Shown here: in pieces, positions 23,628 through 31,855 of the stretch | Numbering within the stretch: the stretch's first letter is position 1 | Layout of the letters: each line of letters starts with the position of its first letter | Assembly: GCA_946185535.1 (NCBI GenBank) | Contig: CAMHJX010000002.1 | Coordinates: forward strand, 1-64,000 | Origin: an uncultured Bacteroidales bacterium | Lineage (GTDB): Bacteria; Bacteroidota; Bacteroidia; Bacteroidales; F082 | Direction of reading: 5' to 3' | DNA: 64,000 nt | Program-made: the position numbers and the translations under genes | The notes under the pieces: model-generated | What the model saw: the letters and a program-made list of their open reading frames with translations, nothing else | Database searches by the model: none | Told to the model about the DNA's origin: nothing

Positions 23628-24131
23628 TTATTGTCCTGTAATGCCAAACCATGCTCCGAATCCAAGGGTGCACAACACACCGACAATGACGCTGGCGAGC
23701 ACCACACCTCCAATGACGGCCAACACGCTTTTCTTGAAGTCCATGTCAAGGAAACTGGCTGCTAAGGTGCCAGTCCATGCGCCCGTGCCAGGCAACGGGA
23801 TGCCGACAAAGAGCAATAAGGCGAAATATAGGCCACGACCGGCTTTCGCTTGCAGTTTCTGGCCACCTTTTTCGCCTTTTTTCAGACACCAAGTGAAAAA
23901 CCTTCCGATGATTTTCTTGTCTTTTCCCCATTCTAAGATGCGACGGGCAAAGAAGAAGATGAAGGGAACGGGAATCATGTTGCCGATGGCGATGACAATG
24001 TAGCTCAATAAGATGTTGAGGTCAGGGGAAGTCGTCGCTTTTAGGGTGTAGGCAACAGGGATGGCGCCACGCAGTTCGACGATGGGCACCATGGCAATCA
24101 GGAAAATATATAGGTAGTCTTTGATACGCAT
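23628..24131 (-). CDS. COG2426-family small multidrug-export-like membrane protein
   Basis: 167 residues, four or so membrane helices. Family hallmarks: VPIVELRGAIPVAY near the start and GIPLPGTGAWTGTLAAS in the middle, with an internal basic loop (KGEKGGQKLQAKAGRG). Inner membrane. The family is called small multidrug export protein in databases but transport is not well shown. 3 bp after the TPR gene. Confidence 0.85.
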   Translation of the reverse strand: MRIKDYLYIFLIAMVPIVELRGAIPVAYTLKATTSPDLNILLSYIVIAIGNMIPVPFIFFFARRILEWGKDKKIIGRFFTWCLKKGEKGGQKLQAKAGRGLYFALLLFVGIPLPGTGAWTGTLAASFLDMDFKKSVLAVIGGVVLASVIVGVLCTLGFGAWFGITGQ

Positions 24132-24134
24132 GAA

Positions 24135-25595
24135 TTATTCGGGTTGGTTTGCTGTATTTGAATTCTGGTTTTTCTTGTGTTGTTCGATGAGTTCGAGGAT
24201 TTGGGAGTCGTTGGCCAGCAGTTCCTTGTCGTATTCCAAGAAGTCGGGCCACACTTCGAAGTCGGCATCCAAGGCTTGGTCTAAGGCTTCCAAACCTTCG
24301 TGGTGTGAGCCTTTCACGAAATAGGCGTAGGCCAAAAGATAAAGCAGCGAGGAGTCGTTGTCGGTTTGCATCAGCCCGAATTTGATGGTGTTGATGGCCT
24401 CATCGATTTTGTCCTGCTGTCCGTAGAGGTCGGCGATGTAGTAATAGGCATCGGCATCGTTAGGCGTCTGCTCTTGGATTTTGCGCAGGCATTCCATGGC
24501 CTTGTCGTATTCCTTCAGTTTCATGTAATCGGTGGCGATGGAGTAGAGGTGGTCGGTCTCCCAAGGCTCGTATTCCAGGGCTTTCTCAAAGAATTTGATG
24601 GCCTTTCGGCTTTGGCCACGGTCGCTGAAGACATAGCCGAGACCGGCATAACCGGAACCTATCATTGGGTTGATTTCCAAGGCTTTGTTGAAATGATCCT
24701 CAGCGGTTTGCAGGTCGTTGAGGCGGTAGTAGCAGTCGCCGATGGTGGTGTGTATCATCGAGGTCTCCACACCGTTGCGCAAGGCTTCCTCAAGGGTGTC
24801 GATGGCTTCCTTGTAGCGGCCGAGGTCGTAATAGATGTCGGCAAGGTGCATGTTAGTCCAGAGGTCTTCCGGGTCGATGCTGAGGGCGTACTCGTAAGGG
24901 TCGATGCTCTCTTCGTATTGGCCCATCATGCGGTAGACATCTCCGATGTTGGTCCAGGCCTTGCTGTTGTACGGGTCTTTGTCGACCAGCTTTTGGAAGT
25001 AGTCGATGGCGTCTTCCTTGCGGCCTGCGCTGAGGTAGCAGCAGCGGATCTCGTGGTAGATGGTGTCTTTGTCATCGGCGAGGGCAAGGGCTTTGTCGTA
25101 GAACTCAAGGGCGAGGTCGTATTTTCGCATGTGTTGGTACTCGTAGGCGATGGCGTTGTAGAGTTCAAACTTCTCGTCCTCATCGAAGTAGGGCAGGGCG
25201 CTGAAATAGTTCTCCAAAGCCTCTTCCGACTTGCCCAAGACGGCCAGACATGAGCCGAGGGTGAGGAAATAGTCGGGGTCTTCGTCATCGTCGACGCGTT
25301 CCACATGCTGCATGATGTCGAAAGCACTTTGGGCGTCGTTTTCCAAAAGGTATTGGCGAGCATACTTGATTTTCAACATGTTGCTTTCGGGATGCTGCGC
25401 CATAGCCAACTCCACAGCCTGCCGTGAGCGGTTTAGGTCGTTGTTTTTGGTGTAATGGTCGATGATGAACTCAAACTCCTCGCTGTCGAAGTACACCGAT
25501 TCGTGTGTTTTCAGCATGTCCTCATACCGCTCGATGGCCGCCTTTCGGTCTTTTTCTTCTTCCCAATAATCTTCAAAGTCTTCGTTGTCAAACAT
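24135..25595 (-). CDS. TPR-repeat protein
   Basis: 486 residues from ATG 25595. About ten tetratricopeptide units (for example SKAWTNIGDVYRMMGQYEES, TNMHLADIYYDLGRYKEA, SGYAGLGYVFSDRGQSRKA), acidic N-terminus, no signal peptide. A cytoplasmic scaffold for protein-protein contact; typical conserved Bacteroidales protein of unknown role. The longer open frame upstream crosses the divergent promoters and is not used. First gene of an operon with the COG2426 gene and aroE. Confidence 0.9.
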   Translation of the reverse strand: MFDNEDFEDYWEEEKDRKAAIERYEDMLKTHESVYFDSEEFEFIIDHYTKNNDLNRSRQAVELAMAQHPESNMLKIKYARQYLLENDAQSAFDIMQHVERVDDDEDPDYFLTLGSCLAVLGKSEEALENYFSALPYFDEDEKFELYNAIAYEYQHMRKYDLALEFYDKALALADDKDTIYHEIRCCYLSAGRKEDAIDYFQKLVDKDPYNSKAWTNIGDVYRMMGQYEESIDPYEYALSIDPEDLWTNMHLADIYYDLGRYKEAIDTLEEALRNGVETSMIHTTIGDCYYRLNDLQTAEDHFNKALEINPMIGSGYAGLGYVFSDRGQSRKAIKFFEKALEYEPWETDHLYSIATDYMKLKEYDKAMECLRKIQEQTPNDADAYYYIADLYGQQDKIDEAINTIKFGLMQTDNDSSLLYLLAYAYFVKGSHHEGLEALDQALDADFEVWPDFLEYDKELLANDSQILELIEQHKKNQNSNTANQPE

Positions 25596-25618
25596 GGGTT
25601 GCCTGATGAAATTTGGTG

Positions 25619-25626
25619 CAAAAATA
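25619..25626 (-). promoter_or_regulatory. -7 element of the TPR gene
   Basis: TATTTTTG on the minus strand, 23 bp before the ATG at 25595; exact TAnnTTTG match. Confidence 0.6.
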
Positions 25627-25656
25627 ATAAAAAAGGAGGATATATGGCTTTTTTTG

Positions 25657-25664
25657 TATCTTTG
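25657..25664 (+). promoter_or_regulatory. -7 element of the TPM-domain gene
   Basis: TATCTTTG, exact match, 19 bp before ATG 25684. It is arranged back to back with the TPR promoter. Confidence 0.6.
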
Positions 25665-25683
25665 TAAGGTTGTTACACAAACG

Positions 25684-27252
25684 ATGATGAAACGAATTGC
25701 CTTGTTTTTGATGTTGTTTTCATTGGCTTTCAATGCGATGGCGGATCGAGCGTGGACGGTGCGCACAGTGCCCAACACGCGTTTGCAAAGCAACGACATC
25801 CATGTTTCGGATCCTGATGGATACCTGTCGGACAGCGTCGAGATGACCATCAACACGGCCTTGTGTGCCATTCGCGACAAGGCGGATGTCTTCGTGGTGA
25901 CCTTGTCGAGTATCGGTGAGGCGGAGCCCAAGCATTTTGCCACGGAGCTTTTCAACGATTGGGGCATAGGCGATGCTGAAACCGACAATGGCGTGCTTTT
26001 GCTCTTTGTGGAAGACCAGCATGCCTTGGAGTTTGAGACGGGCTACGGTGCCGAGGAGACGCTCACTGACTCCAAATGCGAGCGCATCTTTACCAAAACC
26101 ATCAAGCCTTTTTTCAAGGCGGGCGACTATGAGGGTGGACTCTGTGCTGGCGTGGCCGATATTGTGACCGTTTATGGAGGAGAAATCCCTATGGGGCTGA
26201 AAACTACTTTGCCTTCGCAAACCGATTATGACGCTGATGACGATTTTGACGAGGTTGGCAGTAGTCTATGGTTGGGATTGTTTGGTTTGCTCTTGTTTGC
26301 CATGCCCATTGTCGGCATTGTCTTTTGGCTGCGCAAGCGAAAGGAACGAAAGGAAACAGTGTCAAGTGCTTATCAATCGTATAATGAAAGCGGTGTTACC
26401 TTTGTCGATGGTTTCAGTACGAATTGGTCGGGCTCGCCATGGGAGGGCAAGGGTTGTCTTGGTGGTATGATGTTGGGCCTTTCCATATTCGTCATCTTAT
26501 TTATGGTAGTTGCGTTTATGACCCTACGATACCCTAATGCCGAGCAGAGCAAACTATACAGTTGGATAGCGTTAGTTACACTGCTTTTGTATCTCTCATG
26601 GATATGCTTCCGCCATAACCAGCGTCTCTTGAAAACAGCCAAGAAATTGGCAAAAAAAACGGTCAATCCTAATTCGGTCTACCGAGCCGCTTTCGACCGT
26701 CCCAACAACAAGATTGCATTTTGGATAGCACCTTGGTTGGGCTGGATTTATTATCTGATTCTTAAAAAACGGATGAATGCGGCAAAAGAATTCCGTTGTC
26801 CACAGTGTGGCCAAATGTTGAGCAATGATAATTCTTTCCGCTTGTCGGAAATACACGAGGCGGAGGCAAGGTTAGAGGCTTTGAAGTTCACGCCCTACCG
26901 TTGCCCCAATGGACACGAGTATGTGGTGAGGGAACATGGAAAGCGTTACAACAAGTTCTCGACTTGCTCGAAGTGCGGAGCCTTTACCTCATTGTTGACG
27001 AATACGGTGACGACACGTCAAACCAGTTATTCCCAAAGCGGTGAGAAGCAGGAGACTTATGTCTGTCAACATTGTGGCGAAACCATCTTGAAAACCTTGG
27101 CGATACCTAAGCTGGTACACTACAGTAGCAGTTCGTCATCCAGCTCATCAAGTGGCAGTAGTTATTCGAGCCATTCCTCCAGCCATCACTCATCGAGTGG
27201 CTCCTTCGGCGGTGGCCATAGTGGCGGTGGAGGATATTCGGGGAAATGGTAG
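25684..27252 (+). CDS. TPM-domain membrane protein with zinc ribbons and Ser/Gly tail
   Basis: 522 residues from the first ATG of an ATGATG pair. Signal peptide ending FNAMAD. TPM domain at about 35-175 (DGYLSDSVEMTINTAL, FATELFNDWGIGDAETDNGVLLLF, ALEFETGYGAEETL), which faces the periplasm. Then several membrane helices (LWLGLFGLLLFAMPIVGIVFWL, FVILFMVVAFM, LYSWIALVTLLLYLSWICF) and cytoplasmic zinc-ribbon-like pairs (CPQCG, CSKCG, CQHCG). The last ~45 residues are Ser, then Gly-rich, ending GYSGKW, as in many TPM proteins. Role unknown; TPM proteins have been linked to photosystem repair and envelope functions elsewhere. Confidence 0.88.
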   Translation: MMKRIALFLMLFSLAFNAMADRAWTVRTVPNTRLQSNDIHVSDPDGYLSDSVEMTINTALCAIRDKADVFVVTLSSIGEAEPKHFATELFNDWGIGDAETDNGVLLLFVEDQHALEFETGYGAEETLTDSKCERIFTKTIKPFFKAGDYEGGLCAGVADIVTVYGGEIPMGLKTTLPSQTDYDADDDFDEVGSSLWLGLFGLLLFAMPIVGIVFWLRKRKERKETVSSAYQSYNESGVTFVDGFSTNWSGSPWEGKGCLGGMMLGLSIFVILFMVVAFMTLRYPNAEQSKLYSWIALVTLLLYLSWICFRHNQRLLKTAKKLAKKTVNPNSVYRAAFDRPNNKIAFWIAPWLGWIYYLILKKRMNAAKEFRCPQCGQMLSNDNSFRLSEIHEAEARLEALKFTPYRCPNGHEYVVREHGKRYNKFSTCSKCGAFTSLLTNTVTTRQTSYSQSGEKQETYVCQHCGETILKTLAIPKLVHYSSSSSSSSSSGSSYSSHSSSHHSSSGSFGGGHSGGGGYSGKW

Positions 27253-27325
27253 GGTAGTTTAGAGATTAAAGTTTAGGGAATAGAATTGTGCAAACTTAGG
27301 AAAAAATGGTTTTTATTATGCCTTT

Positions 27326-27440
27326 TCTTCGTTGTTCATTCGCTCTTCCTTCGCTTTTCTCACGCTCTAGGCATACTGTTGGCATAGTTAAGCAAGCTGT
27401 TTGAGTATGCCAACACCTTGCCAAAAGGCTTTGAAAAAAT
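27326..27440 (+). repeat. Shared upstream element, copy 1 (TTGGCATA/TATGCCAA)
   Basis: Begins TCTTCGTTGTTC, contains CGCTCTTCC-type pyrimidine units, then the inverted repeat TTGGCATA (27379-27386) / TATGCCAA (27406-27413) around AGCAAGCT, then CACCTTGCCAAAAGGCTTTGA. Nearly the same sequence stands at 33008-33146 before the second sigma-like gene. Likely a binding site or a former terminator/mobile repeat. Confidence 0.75.
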
Positions 27441-27513
27441 TATTCTATAGTTTCTCATCAGTTTTGACTTATTGTATTTTTTTATTCCTATGTTATGTTT
27501 TTTGCTTATTTTC

Positions 27514-27544
27514 TTGCATACATGGATAATATAGTGTATTTTTG
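27514..27544 (+). promoter_or_regulatory. Promoter of the sigma-like/Hsp70 operon (TTG-N20-TATTTTTG)
   Basis: TTG at 27514-27516 and TATTTTTG at 27537-27544, followed by GCATCGTC. It lies 200 bp before the start codon at 27744. The related region at 47695 has TAATTTTG followed by GCAGCGAC at the same distance from its ATG. Confidence 0.6.
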
Positions 27545-27650
27545 CATCGTCATTTACCATTGAGTATTTCAGTGGTTTTAAAATGGCGATTTTGTGTTAT
27601 TGAAAATGTAAATTATTGAAATTTAGTTACATAACTATGGAATTCAAAGG

Positions 27651-27741
27651 TCGAATATAGAATATAGGCGATTAAAAAGACTATGATTTTGTAATGAAAT
27701 TGACTATGAAACATAGTCTTTTGAGTCTAAACTATATTCGA
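27651..27741 (+). promoter_or_regulatory. Leader inverted repeat, copy 1
   Basis: TCGAATATAG (27651-27660) and CTATATTCGA (27732-27741) are perfect inverted repeats 91 bp end to end, closing 2 bp before the ATG at 27744. Inside are AAAGACTATG / CATAGTCTTT (27676-27685, 27712-27721) and a tight hairpin GACTATG-AAA-CATAGTC (27702-27718). The layout is matched at 47811-47902, with different arm sequence that keeps pairing. In RNA it could hide the start codon. Confidence 0.7.
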
Positions 27742-27743
27742 TT

Positions 27744-28733
27744 ATGTACAATAATTGCAAAAATGGATTTATTCCAGAAAGCCTTAAAATCAATAAGGCT
27801 GCAGTCGATGAAATCATCGATCGGTTGAAGGCGGATCCGAAATTCTGCCAAGAGTTCTTTTATGGAACCTCAAAGCAAAATTGCTACATTAGTCAGTTGC
27901 GCTACGGCGAGTTAAGCTATCTGGCTCAGAACTACAATGTAGTGATTTCTGAAGACTTCTTCAGTACCATCCTTTATCAAACCCTTTGGTCGGAAGGTAC
28001 CTGGTCAAAACTTGACGCCTACAATCATCGTAACTCGTTTTTTGCCTGGTTAAAGGTAGTGGCCCGGAATGCCGTATTGGAAAGATTGGCCAAAGACCGT
28101 GTCATCCCATCGATTCGTACGCGAACCCCTGGCAACACGAGGCTTGCCTTGCTTTCCAAGTCTGTGGAAATGTGTCAGTTGGTCATCGATGAGCAACTGA
28201 AAGGAAGCAAGTATCACGATTTAATGGTTTCCATCTATGTCAGCCGGCTCGCAAAAGAGCAAATCATGGAAAAATATGGCATGACGGATCAGGAGTATCA
28301 ACATGCCAAATATCAAGGTGAATATGCCTTGAAAGACGCTTTGCTCCGTTCAACTAGCGGCTATGAGGAGGAAGTGCTCCGGAACAAGACCTGCGACTAT
28401 CAGAGTGAGTCGTTGGAATTTGGAGCCGACATGGAAGAATGGATAAGAACCAAGATGGGTGAAAACTCATTGGCAGATGTGTTTGGACTCAATCTCACAG
28501 ATGAGGAAGTCCATGAAAAGGTCATAGACCTTTTGTATAGCCTGTCCGTGAAGATGGACTGGAATGAGCGTGACAGATTCCTTTGGCGTCAGCGCTTTAT
28601 CCATAACACTTCTCCCGTGAAGTTGGCAACGACATTAGGGCGTACTCGCGCATGGGTGGATACACGCTTTTCACAACTTAACGACAGAATAGAGCCAACC
28701 CTCAAAAGATGGTGGACTGCTTGTGCGGCGTAA
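27744..28733 (+). CDS. Sigma-70-like (divergent ECF-type) protein
   Basis: 329 residues. Residues ~65-115 look like sigma region 2 (SEDFFSTILYQTLWSEGTW, NSFFAWLKVVARNAVLERLAKDR); the final ~80 residues contain a region-4-like helix-turn-helix (WNERDRFLWRQRFIHNTSPVKLATTLGRTRAWVDTRFSQL). Between them is an extra ~130-residue helical part with a second possible HTH (SRLAKEQIMEKYGMTDQEYQHAKYQG). Larger than normal ECF sigma factors (~180-210), so the call is by motif only. Heads an operon with a GrpE-like, an Hsp70-like and a J-like gene. Probably regulates this locus. Confidence 0.6.
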   Translation: MYNNCKNGFIPESLKINKAAVDEIIDRLKADPKFCQEFFYGTSKQNCYISQLRYGELSYLAQNYNVVISEDFFSTILYQTLWSEGTWSKLDAYNHRNSFFAWLKVVARNAVLERLAKDRVIPSIRTRTPGNTRLALLSKSVEMCQLVIDEQLKGSKYHDLMVSIYVSRLAKEQIMEKYGMTDQEYQHAKYQGEYALKDALLRSTSGYEEEVLRNKTCDYQSESLEFGADMEEWIRTKMGENSLADVFGLNLTDEEVHEKVIDLLYSLSVKMDWNERDRFLWRQRFIHNTSPVKLATTLGRTRAWVDTRFSQLNDRIEPTLKRWWTACAA

Positions 28734-28805
28734 TTTTTTTCATCGAATTGATAGAATGCTTAAAAACGCCCATATATATCTATATACAACGTATAATTAT
28801 TGACA

Positions 28806-29315
28806 ATGAACATGTTTTTTGCATTTACAATCGTCTTCGCAACCATCATGCTATGGATTGCCGTTAGGTGCAAACGTAACAACCGCCGTCTGCTTGGCGA
28901 ATTGAAACACCTGAAAGCATCGTTGGTCGAAGCTGAAAACGAAAAAAATCTCCTTGAAGAAAGGATGACACATGTTGCTGACGCTGGCGGCATTGGCGAA
29001 AGCACCGTCTTGGCTATTGCGGGTGAGATTGTCCGTATGGAGAACAACCTCTACCGCATGGCAGATGTGCCTGGCCGCAAGCAAGTATCAAAGTCACTTG
29101 AGCGCATGAAAGTAGCCTTGCAAGCTGAAGGCTATGCCGTGGTTCCTCTTTTGGGAAACCCATACAAAGAAGGGATGCAGATGTCTGCCGTTTTCGTTCC
29201 TGACGAAAGTCTCCCCTTTGGAAGCTCGATTATCACCTCTGTACAAAAACCTCAGGTGAACCGAAACGGCAAAATGATTCAAGCGGCTTGTGTAACCGTG
29301 GGACAAAATAACTAA
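28806..29315 (+). CDS. Membrane-anchored GrpE-like protein
   Basis: 169 residues from ATG 28806 (TTG 28800 and ATG 28812 also in frame). One N-terminal membrane helix (residues 2-19, NMFFAFTIVFATIMLWIAV), then basic residues and a coiled coil (LLGELKHLKASLVEAENEKNLLEE). The last ~60 residues follow the GrpE head-domain pattern: VPLLGNPYKEGMQMSAVFV, ESLPFGSSIITSVQKP, VNRNGKMIQAACVTVG, comparable to GEPFDPxxHEAV, GxVxEVLxxGY, NGRVLRPAxVxV of GrpE. Normal GrpE is soluble. It lies 19 bp before an Hsp70-like gene, so it is a plausible dedicated nucleotide exchange factor fixed to the inner membrane. The GrpE link is my own pattern match. Confidence 0.65.
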   Translation: MNMFFAFTIVFATIMLWIAVRCKRNNRRLLGELKHLKASLVEAENEKNLLEERMTHVADAGGIGESTVLAIAGEIVRMENNLYRMADVPGRKQVSKSLERMKVALQAEGYAVVPLLGNPYKEGMQMSAVFVPDESLPFGSSIITSVQKPQVNRNGKMIQAACVTVGQNN

Positions 29316-29334
29316 CCTTCATACATTACTTAAT

Positions 29335-31836
29335 ATGGACAACAATGGAAAGATCAACAGGGGCATTGACCTCGGCACGACCAACTCGGCCATCGCCGTC
29401 ATGGAGAATGGTGTCCCTGTTATCAAGAAAAGCAGCACGCAGAAGGATACGACGCCTTCTATCGTGTCTATCAACCGCAAAGGTGTCATTCACATTGGCG
29501 ATACGGCCGCCAACGAACTGGCTAGTCAGATGCTCCGTGCCACCAAGACATGGGATGGATGTTCTTCCTCGACTGACGTTTTCAAGGAGTTTAAGCGCAC
29601 CATGGGGACTATTGAAGTGTACATCAGCAAGAACCTCAAGCAGGACTTCTCTTCTCAGCAGCTCTCTGCCGAAATCATCAAGGCTCTTGCTGCCAACGCT
29701 GGTATCAACGATGGGAGATGCATTGTCATCTCCGTGCCAGCCAAATTCGATGCCACACAGAAGACCGCTACGGTGGAAGCTGCATGTCTGGCAGGTTTCC
29801 AGTACGTGGAACTGATTCAGGAACCCATCGCTGCTGCCATTGCTTTCGGCGTGGCAACGGGACAGACCGATGGCTTCTGGTTGGTGTTTGACCTCGGCGG
29901 TGGAACCTTTGACGCTGCCCTGCTTCGTGTTGACGGCGGTGTTCAGCAGGTTGTTGACACTGAGGGCGACAGCTATCTTGGTGGCAAGGACATCGATTAT
30001 GCATTGGTGGACAGCATACTCATCCCATTCGTCAAGAAGAATTACAAGGTCGACATGATTATGGCTTCGGAGAAGAGAGCTGCCATCTTTCGTGAAGCCT
30101 TAAAGGTCTCTGCTGAAGCTGCTAAGGAGGCTCTCTCCACCGCACCCAGTGTTGATGTGCTCTCCGACCTTGGCGAGTTTGGTTGTGACGACAACGGCTC
30201 TGAGATTGAACTCGACCTGACCATTACCCGTGAGATGGCTTATCCCATCATGGAGCCATTCTTTAAAAAGGCCGTAGCCATTTGCCAGAAGGTTTTGGAG
30301 CGTAACCACCTTGATGGGAGTCAGCTTACCAAGCTCATTCTTGTTGGAGGCCCCACTTATTCTCCCTATCTCCGCCAGATGCTGAAGGATGAGGTTTCTC
30401 CCAACATTGACGCATCGGTTGACCCGATGACAGCTGTCGCCAAAGGAGCAACCCTCTACGCTGCCACCCGTGATATACCGGTGGAGTTTAAGGCTTCTCC
30501 CGATGCCGGTGCTCTGGAGCTGGAACTCCACTACGACACCATGGCAGTGGGTTTGACCACCTATATCGCTATCATGGTCAAGAGCCGTAAAGTCATGACC
30601 GAAGGCATGACTGTGGAGGTGATTCGCAATGATGGCGCTTGGAGGAGCGGCCTTGTGCCCTACGAGTATAACGGTATCGTCGTGGAGCTTGCTTTGGTGG
30701 AACATGCTGCCAACAACTTCACCGTTCGCTTCTACAACGATTTTGGACACAATGTGAAGGTGTCACCCGACAACCTGACCATACTCCAAGGCACACTTGC
30801 ATCGGCTGCACCGCTGCCTTACCATATCGGTTTCGGGGTGTGGGACAACGAAACAGAGCGTCAGGCTTTTGTCCCTTTCATTGGGCTCGAAAAGGGCAAG
30901 CCGCTTCCCACCATTGGCGTGGCGCATGGGAGGAAGACTACCATGAAACTCGTTCCTGGCAATAAGAAAACGGTTTTGAAGATTCCAGTCTATCAGGCAG
31001 GAAGCTACACGATTAACTCGCCAGCCTCTCTTTATGAGTATGTCGGGGATGTCCTCATCACTGGCAAGGATGTGAAGCATGAAGTGCCAGCGGGTACTGA
31101 GGTGGAGATACAGGTCGCTGCCGACAGTAGCGAGATGATGACCTTCACGGTTTCCATTCCCAGCGTTGATGAGGATGTGGTCAAGCAACTTGACACATCA
31201 CCTCGTTTCAATGCATGGGATGCCAACAAACTCATTGCCGAATATATCGACAATGCCCGTCGTTCGCTCCGCACTTTGGAGTCGGAGAATGTGGCCGTTG
31301 ATGTCCTAAGGAACCGTCTCTTTGCTTTGAAGCACAATTGCCATCACACGGAGAAGAAAGCTGTTGTGGAGCAGTACAAGGAACTGCTTCGCGACATCTA
31401 CCGTTTGGAGTGCGATACCGCATGGGAACGCATCATCAGCAAGGTTAACAAGGAGATGGCTTTTCTCCAGCTTAATGATCTGGCCAACGGTGATGAAAGG
31501 AGCCACTATGCATTCAGATACTTGGAAGCCTACGTCGAGAGCGCCAAGGCCAACCGTGATGTGGCAGCCGCTAAGAACATCCTTGAGGAGATCTCTTTTC
31601 TCAACTACGATTTGAAGTGGAAGACCCGCATTCCCGAAAGCATCAGATGGTATGACCATAACTTCGACAATGTGGAATGGGATGACAAGGAACATGCCCG
31701 CCGTTGTGTCAACCAAGCACTAGAACTCATTAAGAAGATGTTCACAAAGGAACAGGTGAAAGATGCCCTTCGTAATATTCTCAGCGCTCGGAAAAGCACC
31801 GAGGAAATCCGTGAGGCAGAGGGCTTACTTGGATAA
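29335..31836 (+). CDS. Divergent Hsp70/DnaK-like chaperone with long helical C-terminus
   Basis: 833 residues. Nucleotide-binding domain ~1-390 with phosphate-1 GIDLGTTNSAIAVMENG, phosphate-2 VFDLGGGTFDAALLRVDGG, adenosine motif LILVGGPTYSPYLRQM, and the EPIAAAIAFG segment. After a short linker a beta-rich part (~395-610) replaces a standard substrate-binding domain (it begins like DnaK ELELHYDTMAVGLTTYIAI but diverges). Residues ~620-833 are helical with basic/acidic heptads and no EEVD tail. Longer than DnaK (~640). ATPase residues appear intact. Not the housekeeping DnaK. Operon partners are GrpE-like (upstream) and J-like (downstream) proteins. Confidence 0.88.
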   Translation: MDNNGKINRGIDLGTTNSAIAVMENGVPVIKKSSTQKDTTPSIVSINRKGVIHIGDTAANELASQMLRATKTWDGCSSSTDVFKEFKRTMGTIEVYISKNLKQDFSSQQLSAEIIKALAANAGINDGRCIVISVPAKFDATQKTATVEAACLAGFQYVELIQEPIAAAIAFGVATGQTDGFWLVFDLGGGTFDAALLRVDGGVQQVVDTEGDSYLGGKDIDYALVDSILIPFVKKNYKVDMIMASEKRAAIFREALKVSAEAAKEALSTAPSVDVLSDLGEFGCDDNGSEIELDLTITREMAYPIMEPFFKKAVAICQKVLERNHLDGSQLTKLILVGGPTYSPYLRQMLKDEVSPNIDASVDPMTAVAKGATLYAATRDIPVEFKASPDAGALELELHYDTMAVGLTTYIAIMVKSRKVMTEGMTVEVIRNDGAWRSGLVPYEYNGIVVELALVEHAANNFTVRFYNDFGHNVKVSPDNLTILQGTLASAAPLPYHIGFGVWDNETERQAFVPFIGLEKGKPLPTIGVAHGRKTTMKLVPGNKKTVLKIPVYQAGSYTINSPASLYEYVGDVLITGKDVKHEVPAGTEVEIQVAADSSEMMTFTVSIPSVDEDVVKQLDTSPRFNAWDANKLIAEYIDNARRSLRTLESENVAVDVLRNRLFALKHNCHHTEKKAVVEQYKELLRDIYRLECDTAWERIISKVNKEMAFLQLNDLANGDERSHYAFRYLEAYVESAKANRDVAAAKNILEEISFLNYDLKWKTRIPESIRWYDHNFDNVEWDDKEHARRCVNQALELIKKMFTKEQVKDALRNILSARKSTEEIREAEGLLG

Positions 31837-31855
31837 CAAACAAAGAAAACGAAAT

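Larger units (their letters stand above)
27253..27743. other. 491-bp non-coding region upstream of the sigma-like gene
   Basis: AT-rich and without a credible gene. It holds, in order: a repeat element (27326-27440) shared with the next sigma gene, a promoter (27514-27544), and a ~200-nt leader with nested inverted repeats (27651-27741) shared with the leader of the AAA+ gene region. Confidence 0.8.

Noticed and set aside
24135-25988. 617-residue reading of the TPR gene
   Set aside because: The extension crosses two divergent promoters and the signal peptide of the opposite gene; ATG 25595 fits.
29335-31836. Housekeeping dnaK
   Set aside because: Length, substrate-binding part and tail are unlike DnaK and its neighbours are not grpE/dnaJ of normal type.
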